Below, one piece after another: positions 7,402 through 13,941 of a stretch of 13,941 nt of DNA. Numbering within the stretch: position 1 is the stretch's first letter; every line of letters starts with the position of its first letter. A model generated the notes under the pieces. The model was not told the DNA's origin. It saw only the letters and a list, made by a program, of their open reading frames with translations, and made no database searches. The stretch is taken from contig JABIQT010000573.1 of the NCBI GenBank assembly GCA_018667995.1, positions 1-13,941 on the forward strand, in the 5' to 3' direction. The DNA is from Candidatus Latescibacterota bacterium. Lineage in GTDB: Bacteria > JAAXHH01 > JABIQT01. A program made the position numbers and the translations under genes.

Positions 7402-8452
7402 GTTTCGAGTTCCTTTGTTCAAATAGAGCTCTGAGTTTATGTGCCTGTTCCAACGCCTGCGATCTGGATTCCGCAGAAACCTGTAGAACGGCCCGACAAT
7501 CCTCAGGCCAGTGTTTCGTCCATGAAAGCGGGTCCCCGTCCCCGCACCAGTTATGCATCTGTGGCACCTGGGATGCGAAGTACTGGTATGCTTCCTGGAG
7601 TTCCGTCACAGGCTGCACCAGGTTGAGAAGCTGGAGGTTGGGGATTCGTTTCAAATGCTCCCACTGATGCCGGGCATCGGCACAGCAGTGAATTCCGATA
7701 CCACCGTATCGCCGCGACAACATTGTTAACTGAGGCAGAAATAACGCTTCAAACACGTCTGGGCTGACGGCGCCTATTTCATCTTCGGAGAGCGTCACAC
7801 CACCGGGCATATAGTAATCCGGGTAGTGTGCTATGAATTCCACACCATATCGGGAGAACCATTCATCCAGAAACGCGGTAAGCAGTAACCGAACCTTGTC
7901 CGCCAGTTCTCTAACAGCCGCGGGGTTTTCGATTACCGCCACAAAAAAGTCTGTCTTTTCCCATATCAGAGCCGCGATGTCCATGGGGCTCTGTATGTCT
8001 ACCAGTCTCATTATAGCCTCTGGTCCACCCCTGGCGCGCAACTCGTCTGCGATATCAAACAGAATGCTCAGGCACGGTGCACTCAGATCGGGCACGCGCA
8101 GTCGCGAGGCCTCAGAGGCATTCTGGACGAGGGGGCGAGCGAACGGATTGGTGAAGTCAGGGCGATGCACAGGGCATCCAAATGCCTCTGCAAAGATCTC
8201 TGTTCCGGTGTAGGGATTGAGATGCGGAATTGAATCGTCATCAAGCCACTCGGTGCGCGCCATGTCGTTTTCATAGAGGTCCCAGGCCCAATCAATTCGC
8301 TCCTGCTTCGCGTGCGGATTCGGCAAAGGCGGTTCTCCGCCGTTCTCAGAATAACGAATGAGAAAGAGGTGGGACGGAGGTTTGTCCATATCGTAGAAAT
8401 CCCGCCAACGCGCTTTTCGAGCTGCGATATTCGATGTAGCATTCAGGTTCAT
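7391..8452 (-). CDS. URO-D/MtaA superfamily protein, HxC...C zinc-site type (second copy)
   Basis: A 353-residue protein with a short N-terminal extension (ARKARWRDFYDMDKPPSHLF at 11-30), LFLIRY at 29-34, an aspartate/tyrosine-rich HYPDYYMPGGVTLSEDEIG segment at 209-227, VSPDVFEALFLPQL at 229-242, the ligand segment IHCCADARHQWEHL at 254-267 and HNWCGDGDP at 300-308. His255, Cys257 and Cys303 reproduce the His-x-Cys-x45-Cys spacing of the protein at 5270-6244, although overall similarity looks low. The start is placed at ATG 8452, which has GGAG five bases upstream. A GTG at 8518 would add 22 residues but has no ribosome site, and the extra residues look non-conserved. It is the first gene of block B, after a 409-base gap, and its stop overlaps the start of the next URO-D gene. 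Confidence 0.85.
   Translation of the reverse strand: MNLNATSNIAARKARWRDFYDMDKPPSHLFLIRYSENGGEPPLPNPHAKQERIDWAWDLYENDMARTEWLDDDSIPHLNPYTGTEIFAEAFGCPVHRPDFTNPFARPLVQNASEASRLRVPDLSAPCLSILFDIADELRARGGPEAIMRLVDIQSPMDIAALIWEKTDFFVAVIENPAAVRELADKVRLLLTAFLDEWFSRYGVEFIAHYPDYYMPGGVTLSEDEIGAVSPDVFEALFLPQLTMLSRRYGGIGIHCCADARHQWEHLKRIPNLQLLNLVQPVTELQEAYQYFASQVPQMHNWCGDGDPLSWTKHWPEDCRAVLQVSAESRSQALEQAHKLRALFEQRNSKHAR
7411..7416 (-). promoter_or_regulatory. Ribosome binding site AAAGGA for the URO-D gene ending at 6283
   Basis: AAAGGA lies nine bases before the ATG at 7401 and inside the 3' end of the upstream URO-D gene. This supports the ATG over the in-frame TTG at 7422. Confidence 0.6.
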
Positions 8453-8861
8453 GGATTCTCCGCTTGGTAGACGGGACGCTCGATTTTGGGAGCCTACTGG
8501 GGTACCATATTTACTCACGGTTTGGATAGCCAGTTATAGGAACCGTAGGTGTTAACCTTGGTGTGGCGTGGCATCAAGTCACTGACGACTTTTCTTCATT
8601 CTGAGATAGGGTGCTCTTCCTGTTGCACCAACTGCGTGTGCCAATCGCTGGCATATCGTTTTCTGCGGATCGGACCGCATCTGCCGCGGAAGTGTAAAGG
8701 CCCCTCTACGACGATTCACGGAATCGGTGATACGATCGGACTCGGCAAGCATTAGGGGCACGGGCAAACCCAAGAATTCCCAAGCCATTGCTCATTGCTG
8801 CTTTGTACTCCCATCCTGAAAACGCCAAAATACAGGGGGTCGGCACTGTACATACCAGTAC
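8453..8861. other. Intergenic region between blocks A and B, probably holds terminator/promoter elements
   Basis: This 409-base stretch has no recognisable gene. On the minus strand a 69-codon frame (8579-8788) exists, but it has no ribosome site and no family I know. Just after the block A stop, an imperfect TACAG...CTGTA stem with a ten-base loop and a short T run (8827-8850) is a weak terminator candidate. A TATAAC hexamer at 8533-8538, about 80 bases before the start of block B, resembles a -10 box, but no good -35 partner is seen at the right distance. A GTG at 8518 in frame with the next gene is judged not to be its start. Confidence 0.5.
8458..8461 (-). promoter_or_regulatory. Ribosome binding site GGAG for the first block B gene
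   Basis: GGAG lies five bases before the ATG at 8452. The only upstream alternative, GTG at 8518, is preceded by no purine-rich site. Confidence 0.6.
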
Positions 8862-10025
8862 TCAGGTGCGAGGAAATTCCCCTTCCGGGTTGCCACATAC
8901 ATCATGGAGCAGGGACATGAATTTACACAGGCTGGTATAGCTGACGAACGGCTGCAAACCATGATCTCCGTTCGGGAAATAGCGTCCTCTCTGCAGAAGC
9001 TCAGGAACCTTACTCATGATCTCTTCTACTATATGGTGCTCATTTCCCTCGTTGACCGATTCCTTCTCCAGCCATCCAAACATCACGAAGTCGTTATACT
9101 GCTCCCGCAATGCGAACAGGTCATTGCCGGCTTTCACCTCAAACGGGTAGATGGCGTTTACGCCGCATGAGGCGGCAACACCTGTAAACTCCATTGCATT
9201 GCCATCTGTGTCGACGGCCACAATCTCCGCACCATTTGCGTATGCACAGCCAGATACCTCACGATAGTATTGTCCGAAAAAGATCTTAAAGTGACTGGGG
9301 GACAAAAGCATACCATGATTGTAGCACAGGTCCTCCCCAATGCAAACGACTTCAGGCCGCAGCCTTTCAATCAATGGGAAGACATGCTCTCGAATGGTCT
9401 GCAGGCTATTGTTGGTGATGTCATGCACAAGCTCAGGATCTTCGTAAAGGGCGATACTCGCGGCCTCCGGTCCCATCAACCCTCGAATCCGGCCGTAGGT
9501 GCTGCCGGCACTCACATGGAGCGGCCTGTTCCTGTCGTCAAAGCGCCGGCAGTTCGCCTCCATTTGGTCCCGGGACATGAAGCACCGGGGTTCGGTTTTT
9601 TCCTTGTAGAACTCCCAGGAAGCGCGGTCTCTCACCGGGTAGCGGATGAACTCGGGCATACTGTAGGTCACATCGTTATCCACAACCTGTCTCGTGAGGG
9701 AACCATTCTCCGATTCAATGACCTCGTACCCGTTTTCGATGTGTGTGCTGCTCTCGAAGCCCTGCTCGCCCCATGCAAGTGAGAAGTCGAGCCCTATAGG
9801 CCCCGTAGTGCCCCAATAATGATACCAGCTCTCAACTTCCGGATTACCCGTGACCAAACTCGCACAGCCCCCCACATGGGCCGGCATACCGGCCTGCACC
9901 AACCGTTCATGTGTCCTGGCCATGCACCCACCGCTCATGCCCGGGGCACCTGGAAAGCCAAAAATCGGGGTATAGTCGGGTTCTTCGCCGCGACAGATTG
10001 CTATGAATCGTTCTCGATTATCCAA
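8862..10025 (-). CDS. URO-D superfamily protein with Asp-x-Asp-Gly variant (block A)
   Basis: A 387-residue protein with the opening DNRERFIAICRGEEPDYTPI and a glycine-rich GFPGAPGMSGGC at 23-34, then HVSAGSTYGRIRGLMGPEA at 170-188, IGEDLCYNHGMLLSPSHF at 229-246, VDTDGN at 271-276, NAIYPFEVKAG at 290-300 and FPNGDHGLQPFVSY at 350-363. Asp272-Thr-Asp274-Gly replaces the His-x-Cys-Gly zinc motif, as in the block B protein at 6283-7401, so these two form a subgroup. It is the only URO-D protein grouped with the glycyl radical enzyme, after a 42-base gap from the methyltransferase. The start is taken as TTG at 10025, with GGAG nine bases upstream. A TTG at 10040 would add five residues and has no ribosome site of its own. 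There is no ATG near the expected start. Confidence 0.85.
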   Translation of the reverse strand: MDNRERFIAICRGEEPDYTPIFGFPGAPGMSGGCMARTHERLVQAGMPAHVGGCASLVTGNPEVESWYHYWGTTGPIGLDFSLAWGEQGFESSTHIENGYEVIESENGSLTRQVVDNDVTYSMPEFIRYPVRDRASWEFYKEKTEPRCFMSRDQMEANCRRFDDRNRPLHVSAGSTYGRIRGLMGPEAASIALYEDPELVHDITNNSLQTIREHVFPLIERLRPEVVCIGEDLCYNHGMLLSPSHFKIFFGQYYREVSGCAYANGAEIVAVDTDGNAMEFTGVAASCGVNAIYPFEVKAGNDLFALREQYNDFVMFGWLEKESVNEGNEHHIVEEIMSKVPELLQRGRYFPNGDHGLQPFVSYTSLCKFMSLLHDVCGNPEGEFPRT

Positions 10026-10034
10026 TCCACTTCG

Positions 10035-10038
10035 CTCC
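10035..10038 (-). promoter_or_regulatory. Ribosome binding site GGAG favouring TTG start at 10025
   Basis: GGAG is separated by nine bases from the TTG at 10025. It lies inside the codons of the longer alternative start at 10040, so it cannot serve that one. Confidence 0.45.
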
Positions 10039-10067
10039 AATCTGTTTGAGAAAAGCGCAGGCGCGCA

Positions 10068-10781
10068 TCAGGTCTGGAAAACCATGATATTCGCCTTACT
10101 GACCGCTGGGTCGAAGGGCGTTCCGGTATAGTCGCCGAAGTTACCACACAGCGTGAATCCGATGTCTCTGTGGAGTGAGAGGTAGGTTGCGTGTTTCAAC
10201 GGGTACAGGGGCGTGACTTCATCGAAGACCACCTCTTCCCCGGACATCAGAGCTGTCCGAAAGGATACCTCACGATCAGATACATTTCCATACTGTCTGA
10301 TGAACTTCAGCGAGCCGCCTTCGATGATCTTATCTGGGAAATTGTACGAGGGTTCGCTTAGAATGGCATCCCAGTTTACTACCTGGAATATCCAGTAACC
10401 CCCGTGGCACAGCAACTTGTACACGTGCTCCAAAAAGTGTCGCACGCCGCTTTCTGAAAGGTGCGAGATGACATTGCCAATGGAATAGATCAGGTCGAAG
10501 GTTTTCCCCAGGTCCTGAATCTGAGACATGTCCATTTCCAGGAAGGACGCAATCTGATAGTGAGCTTTAGCGTAAGTTATCATATGGGCGTCCCTATCGA
10601 TCCCAAGGACTTCCGCGCCGCCGCGAGCGAATTCGCTGGCGTATTGTCCTGTCCCACAGCCCGCATCAAGAACCTGCGTTCCGCTAGCGTCGGCATACTG
10701 CTGTAAAAAAGAAAAGGCGCTCTCCTGAAACGGAAAAACGGCTTCATAATATCGTGAGAATTCCGAATAGAATGACCTCAT
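10068..10781 (-). CDS. Class I SAM-dependent methyltransferase
   Basis: A 237-residue cytoplasmic methyltransferase with motif I VLDAGCGTGQYA at 37-48, an acidic motif II (GIDRDAHMI at 60-68), the DMSQIQDLGKTFDLIYSIGN region at 84-103 and the post-motif GGYWIFQVVNWD at 127-138. This is a Rossmann-like methyltransferase of the UbiE/COQ5-like shape. The substrate is not predictable; small-molecule or sugar-type acceptors are as likely as others. It sits 42 bases after the glycyl radical enzyme and 42 bases before the block A URO-D gene, so it belongs to that operon. The context suggests it acts on the same pathway compound. The ATG at 10781 matches the usual short N-terminus before motif I, but the ribosome site is weak. 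Confidence 0.9.
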   Translation of the reverse strand: MRSFYSEFSRYYEAVFPFQESAFSFLQQYADASGTQVLDAGCGTGQYASEFARGGAEVLGIDRDAHMITYAKAHYQIASFLEMDMSQIQDLGKTFDLIYSIGNVISHLSESGVRHFLEHVYKLLCHGGYWIFQVVNWDAILSEPSYNFPDKIIEGGSLKFIRQYGNVSDREVSFRTALMSGEEVVFDEVTPLYPLKHATYLSLHRDIGFTLCGNFGDYTGTPFDPAVSKANIMVFQT

Positions 10782-10823
10782 GTATTTCGCTGCTGTCCTT
10801 ATCCGTCCATCACGTGTTGAGGG

Positions 10824-12908
10824 TTATTCGTCCTGTAAGGCTCGCTGAATGATGTGGTTCTGCATGTCTTCACACAGTTCTACAAAACGCGCGGAGAATC
10901 CCCATACTCTGACTATGATATCCCGGTGTCTCTCAGGGTGTTCCTGTGCTTCTCTTAAGGCACTAACGTCATAGATCGCCGTATTCATAATGGCCACACC
11001 CTTTTGCAGAGCGCCTGCGATTAGGCCCCCCAGCAGTTCTTTGCCCTCGGAGCTTCGGGGTGCCATGGCCCGTGCTAGCGAAATATGGAAGACCGAAGAG
11101 CCGCAGGCGTCACCCAACGGTCCTTTGGCAGCGGATCGAATGACCGCTGTTGGCCCACCCGTTGCCTTCCCGGGCGTCGGTGAGTAATGCTCTCCGATGG
11201 GATCGTTCCATCTGCGTCCATCCGGCGTTGCGCCGACAACTTTGGTGAAGTCGTTGAACAGGTGATTGTAGAGAGCGGGCCAGAAAGGCTTCCCGGTGGG
11301 AGTTGGCCACTGTTTCACTCGATCGCAGAATCGTCGGGCAATATCGGTGGCGATCTTATCCACCCGATCATCATCATTGCCGAACTTGGGGGCTGCTAGG
11401 CAGAGCCTGCGGAGACTATCGTGCCCATCGAAATTCGCACGAAGGGCTACGAGCAGTGATTCGGGCGAACAGTATTTCTGCTCGAATACAACTTGTCTGA
11501 CCGCGGCCAGTCCATCGGCGACGGTAGGAATTGAACCCGAGAACAGCATGTGGCACGGGACAGTGAAGCCTCCTCGAAAAGGATCTAGACCGGTCCTGAG
11601 ACTTTCGGGGAAAGTGCCGGACAGAAAGGGCGACGAGCAACCCCGCTCCGTGCTACCTATCACGCCCTGGGTTAGCTCCTCCAGTTTCCTGTCCACTTGA
11701 TACAGATATTGATCCAGGAATGCCTCGTAGAACTGATCAAATTCCGTCATGGAACTGAAGTCACCTGTCCGGTACCCAGCCACGAGGGAGGTCTCGAGTT
11801 GGCGGATCGCCTGTATGCTGGTGACGTATTGTCCTGTGGGTGTTCCGTGGAGTACGTTCTCCTCACCGTTAAATAGCGTCAACTCCAGTGATTTCACGGC
11901 CTCCATCTGCAGAAAACTGATTCCGCTTTCGCCGTCAATGGTAACTTCTGTACACCCGTCATTGCTGTAGTTTCGCGCGGAAGCAGTTGGAACGCCCTTC
12001 TCTATCAAGGAGGGGAGGAGGGCTTCGTCGTTGTAGACGGTTCCCTGACCGTGACCAAGAAGCTGGAGATCTACGAGGCTGTCAATGAACGCCTGCGAGG
12101 TGTTTTTATGCACCCTCGCGCTCAGGTGGGGTTCCGGTTTGCAGACAGCAAGGGAAGCCTCAATCATGAGATAGGAGAGATCGTTTGTGGCGTCCTGGCC
12201 CTGATGATCCTGGCCGCCCACCATGAGGTTTCTCAGTGTGTCACCTGTGGTTCCACGATTGAATCCGTTCCAGAGTTCAATGAGCAGTGACAGTACAGAG
12301 TTTTTGGAGACACAACCGGACTCCATATCACGTTTATAGAACGGATACAGATGCTGATCCAAGCGACCGATAGTGCCCTTCCCTCGCAGGCACCACGCGA
12401 ACCAGAACAGCTGGATAGCTTCAGCGAAGGATGCCGGAGCCCGCACACCGACCGCACGACAATTCTCACGTATCTGTGTCAACCTCTGTGACTCTTCATC
12501 CGTACAGTCTGCACAAAGTTCGTCAGCAGCTATCGCGTGTGCTTCCGCGAAGGTTGCCGACGACCTGTGGCATCTTGCGATGGCCGATAGGAATGCGGCG
12601 GGTTCGCCATGGGTTTCGCAGGCCCTCTCTTCCGCGGTCTGTGCGATTCCAACGAATCCCAATCGCAGCAGTGTACCCACATTCATGGAAAAGTGGAGGT
12701 TGTCTTCACCTCGCTCGGGTGCCCTATCATTCTGCTTCTGAATCGCCTCCCATGTAAACGTATCGGGACCGGCAAGGATGCCACTGTCGGGAATACTCGC
12801 GGGGGTGCCCGAGACCATCGCCTCGAACGTGTCCGCCGCCCGCTCAGCTACCTGAACTCGCCTATATATATCGGTAGTCGTCTGCTCAGCCTGTGTGACT
12901 ATTGACAT
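10824..12908 (-). CDS. Glycyl radical enzyme (pyruvate formate-lyase/dehydratase superfamily)
   Basis: A 694-residue glycyl radical enzyme. The N-terminal NLHFSMNVGTLLRLGFVGI (70-88) and the LDQHLYPFYKRD segment (183-194) are typical. The active-site loop is NDGCTE at 316-321, giving thiyl Cys319 and Glu321. Near the C-terminus are TPDGRRWNDPIG at 561-572, GPTAVIRSAAKG at 585-596 and the radical motif RVWGFSARF at 667-675 with Gly670. Cys-x-Glu is seen in eliminating members such as diol dehydratase and choline lyase rather than PFL, which has Cys-Cys. The protein is shorter than the usual 760-850 residues, mostly at the N-terminus. No PflA-like activase is in the window. The start is ATG at 12908; the upstream ATG at 12947 overlaps the preceding gene and adds 13 unconserved residues. 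The substrate is unknown. Confidence 0.92.
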   Translation of the reverse strand: MSIVTQAEQTTTDIYRRVQVAERAADTFEAMVSGTPASIPDSGILAGPDTFTWEAIQKQNDRAPERGEDNLHFSMNVGTLLRLGFVGIAQTAEERACETHGEPAAFLSAIARCHRSSATFAEAHAIAADELCADCTDEESQRLTQIRENCRAVGVRAPASFAEAIQLFWFAWCLRGKGTIGRLDQHLYPFYKRDMESGCVSKNSVLSLLIELWNGFNRGTTGDTLRNLMVGGQDHQGQDATNDLSYLMIEASLAVCKPEPHLSARVHKNTSQAFIDSLVDLQLLGHGQGTVYNDEALLPSLIEKGVPTASARNYSNDGCTEVTIDGESGISFLQMEAVKSLELTLFNGEENVLHGTPTGQYVTSIQAIRQLETSLVAGYRTGDFSSMTEFDQFYEAFLDQYLYQVDRKLEELTQGVIGSTERGCSSPFLSGTFPESLRTGLDPFRGGFTVPCHMLFSGSIPTVADGLAAVRQVVFEQKYCSPESLLVALRANFDGHDSLRRLCLAAPKFGNDDDRVDKIATDIARRFCDRVKQWPTPTGKPFWPALYNHLFNDFTKVVGATPDGRRWNDPIGEHYSPTPGKATGGPTAVIRSAAKGPLGDACGSSVFHISLARAMAPRSSEGKELLGGLIAGALQKGVAIMNTAIYDVSALREAQEHPERHRDIIVRVWGFSARFVELCEDMQNHIIQRALQDE

Positions 12909-12916
12909 TCCGTCTA

Positions 12917-12920
12917 CCTC
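12917..12920 (-). promoter_or_regulatory. Ribosome binding site GAGG for the glycyl radical enzyme
   Basis: GAGG is eight bases before the ATG at 12908 and overlaps the TGA stop of the flavoprotein gene (12919-12921). This supports translational coupling and the shorter start. Confidence 0.6.
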
Positions 12921-13491
12921 AGTCCGACACGGATCGCTCGTCCGCATACGCCGCCAGCCATTGCCCTGTCGTCCTGAGCAGTGTCTTTTTCAGATCCAGA
13001 TTCTGTTTCCGTACCGGAATCATATCCACCACATCAAGACCGCATTCCCCTAATACCTTCTCCAGGCTCACCGTGCAGTGAGGCGCTCCACTGCCGCCAC
13101 CACCCGCAACGCAGATGCCCACGGCGGGTTTCTCGATCAACCCTTTTTTGCCTACTTCGTGGGAACAGGTTCGTCGCAGGCGATCCAGAAACGCGCGGAG
13201 ACTTTCGCTCAGATCACCGAAATACACGGGCGTCGAAAAGGCGAGAGCATCCGCCTGTTTGACCTTGTCAACAAGACCGGCGAAATCGTCCACGATTTCA
13301 CAAAGGCCCTCCGTACGACAACGTCCCCATCCGTCATCTTCACACTGATGACATCGATCGATCTTCCTCTCGGGCAGGAAGACCGATTCCGTCTGATTTC
13401 CTTCCCTGGGAACTCCCTGAAGCAGAGCTTCCATCGCCTGAGCTGTCTTTCCGTCCTTATTTCGGCATCCTGCTATTGCGAGTATTTTCAT
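12919..13491 (-). CDS. Flavodoxin-fold (NADPH-dependent FMN reductase / iron-sulfur flavoprotein-like) protein
   Basis: A 190-residue flavodoxin-fold protein. MKILAIAGCRNKDGKTAQAM (1-20) is the phosphate-binding loop region, STPVYFGDLSESLRAFLDRL at 86-105 is the family signature, and GICVAGGGGSGAPH at 125-138 is the second flavin loop. Cys47, Cys50, Cys58 and Cys64 form C-x2-C-x7-C-x5-C in the region where iron-sulfur flavoproteins carry their compact cysteine motif, so it may hold an Fe-S cluster, though the spacing differs from the classical pattern. The ATG at 13491 has GGAG six bases upstream. It is the first gene of block A, 10 bases ahead of the glycyl radical enzyme start, and may supply electrons for radical activation or for another step. 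The role in electron transfer is inferred. Confidence 0.85.
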   Translation of the reverse strand: MKILAIAGCRNKDGKTAQAMEALLQGVPREGNQTESVFLPERKIDRCHQCEDDGWGRCRTEGLCEIVDDFAGLVDKVKQADALAFSTPVYFGDLSESLRAFLDRLRRTCSHEVGKKGLIEKPAVGICVAGGGGSGAPHCTVSLEKVLGECGLDVVDMIPVRKQNLDLKKTLLRTTGQWLAAYADERSVSD

Positions 13492-13941
13492 CTATCGCTC
13501 CATTTCGTCTGGCCCCGGGTGTACAGACCACAATCCTGCACGGTTTTTGATAAAGCGAGGACGTTCTGGTGAAACAGGTAGATAGCCACGTCGTTGCCGC
13601 GGCTAACAATGAATCCACCGTTTGGCCCACATCTCTAATTGGCTCATGCCCTTCGGACCGCGTTCGTCACGCTTCGAGCTTTTCCCAGCAGGCAGAATCG
13701 ATTACATCGCTGATGCTTCAGAGACCACGTATCCATGACTCCTCCATCCCATCAATTGCTGTGCCAGGTGCGTTCAGTGCCAGCTCACAATATGGCAACC
13801 GGCCGCACGCTCGGGAGCACAACGCGGTCGAGACGCTCGTGCTGAGTCATTTCCTATTCCTTCGTCAACGCCTCCTTTATATCACAACAAGAGTCGATGA
13901 AATGGTGGCGAGAAGCGCTTGGAGATCCGAACGTAACGCGC
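13492..13941. other. 450-base region upstream of block A without a convincing gene
   Basis: No frame on either strand gives a recognisable protein. On the minus strand there is a 21-codon frame beginning at an ATG near 13850, after AGGAAT/GGAA and opening MTQHERLDRVVLPSVRPV, which ends in TGA. Nearer the flavoprotein there is an unstarted frame reading NGGFIVSRGNDVAIYLFHQ, with GC-rich third positions, that stops just at the flavoprotein start. They could be pieces of a decayed gene or chance. The promoter of block A should be in this region, but I see no clear -35/-10 pair. Confidence 0.4.

Noticed and set aside
8533-8538. Promoter call on the TATAAC hexamer
   Set aside because: No acceptable -35 hexamer at 16-18 bases upstream, so it is not listed as a separate feature.
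8579-8788. 69-codon minus-strand frame in the gap between the two blocks
   Set aside because: No ribosome binding site, basic composition without known motifs, and no family resemblance; kept only as a note in the intergenic entry.
8827-8850. Rho-independent terminator after block A
   Set aside because: Only a five-base-pair AT-containing stem with a ten-base loop and four T residues; too weak to call.
3873-10025. Heme biosynthesis (HemE) role for the URO-D proteins
   Set aside because: No other heme genes are present, five diverged copies are not expected for HemE, and two carry the His-x-Cys...Cys site typical of methyltransferases instead.
10824-12908. Assignment as pyruvate formate-lyase
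   Set aside because: PFL has adjacent Cys-Cys at the active site; this protein has Cys-Thr-Glu, as in eliminating members, and is notably shorter.

Overview
All recognisable genes lie on the minus strand, so the window is read from right to left. The gene content is a mix of anaerobic-style enzymes and sugar-catabolism enzymes. It includes a glycyl radical enzyme, an iron-sulfur-type flavoprotein, five divergent proteins of the uroporphyrinogen decarboxylase (URO-D)/methylcobamide methyltransferase superfamily, a ThuA-like protein, a Gfo/Idh/MocA oxidoreductase and a split Tm-1-like pair. Repeated URO-D paralogues next to ThuA and Gfo/Idh/MocA proteins are reminiscent of Planctomycetota, Lentisphaerota/Verrucomicrobiota, Poribacteria or Latescibacterota-like genomes. 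This is an impression from family content, not a phylogenetic result. The glycyl radical enzyme implies an anaerobic or facultatively anaerobic lifestyle, because the radical is destroyed by oxygen. No rRNA, tRNA, CRISPR array, transposase or integrase is visible.

Block A (13491 down to 8862) probably forms one operon: a flavodoxin-fold flavoprotein with a cysteine cluster, a 694-residue glycyl radical enzyme with intact catalytic Cys and radical Gly motifs, a class I SAM methyltransferase, and a URO-D-superfamily protein. About 450 bases upstream of it (13492-13941) hold no convincing gene and probably contain its promoter. No activating radical-SAM enzyme is present in the window.

A gap of about 410 bases (8453-8861) separates block B (8452 down to 1873). 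Block B holds four more URO-D-superfamily proteins in a row, then a ThuA-like protein and a Gfo/Idh/MocA oxidoreductase. Several neighbours overlap or are separated by fewer than 40 bases. After a 275-base gap, block C (1597 down to the left edge) carries a PEP-hydrolase-like TIM-barrel protein and an UPF0261 protein cut off by the window edge. These are the two halves of the Tm-1-type architecture.

The five URO-D proteins are strongly diverged and differ at the metal site. Two have a full His-x-Cys...Cys set, with an identical 45-residue spacing to the last Cys. Two replace His-x-Cys-Gly with Asp-x-Asp-Gly. One has Gly-Cys-Cys-Glu. No corrinoid-binding protein or corrinoid reactivase is present. 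My working inference is a catabolic locus for a small, possibly methylated or glycosidic compound. In it the glycyl radical enzyme would cleave a C-X bond, the URO-D proteins would act as group-transfer or lyase enzymes, and the ThuA/Gfo-Idh-MocA pair would handle a sugar-like part. The substrate cannot be read from the sequence.
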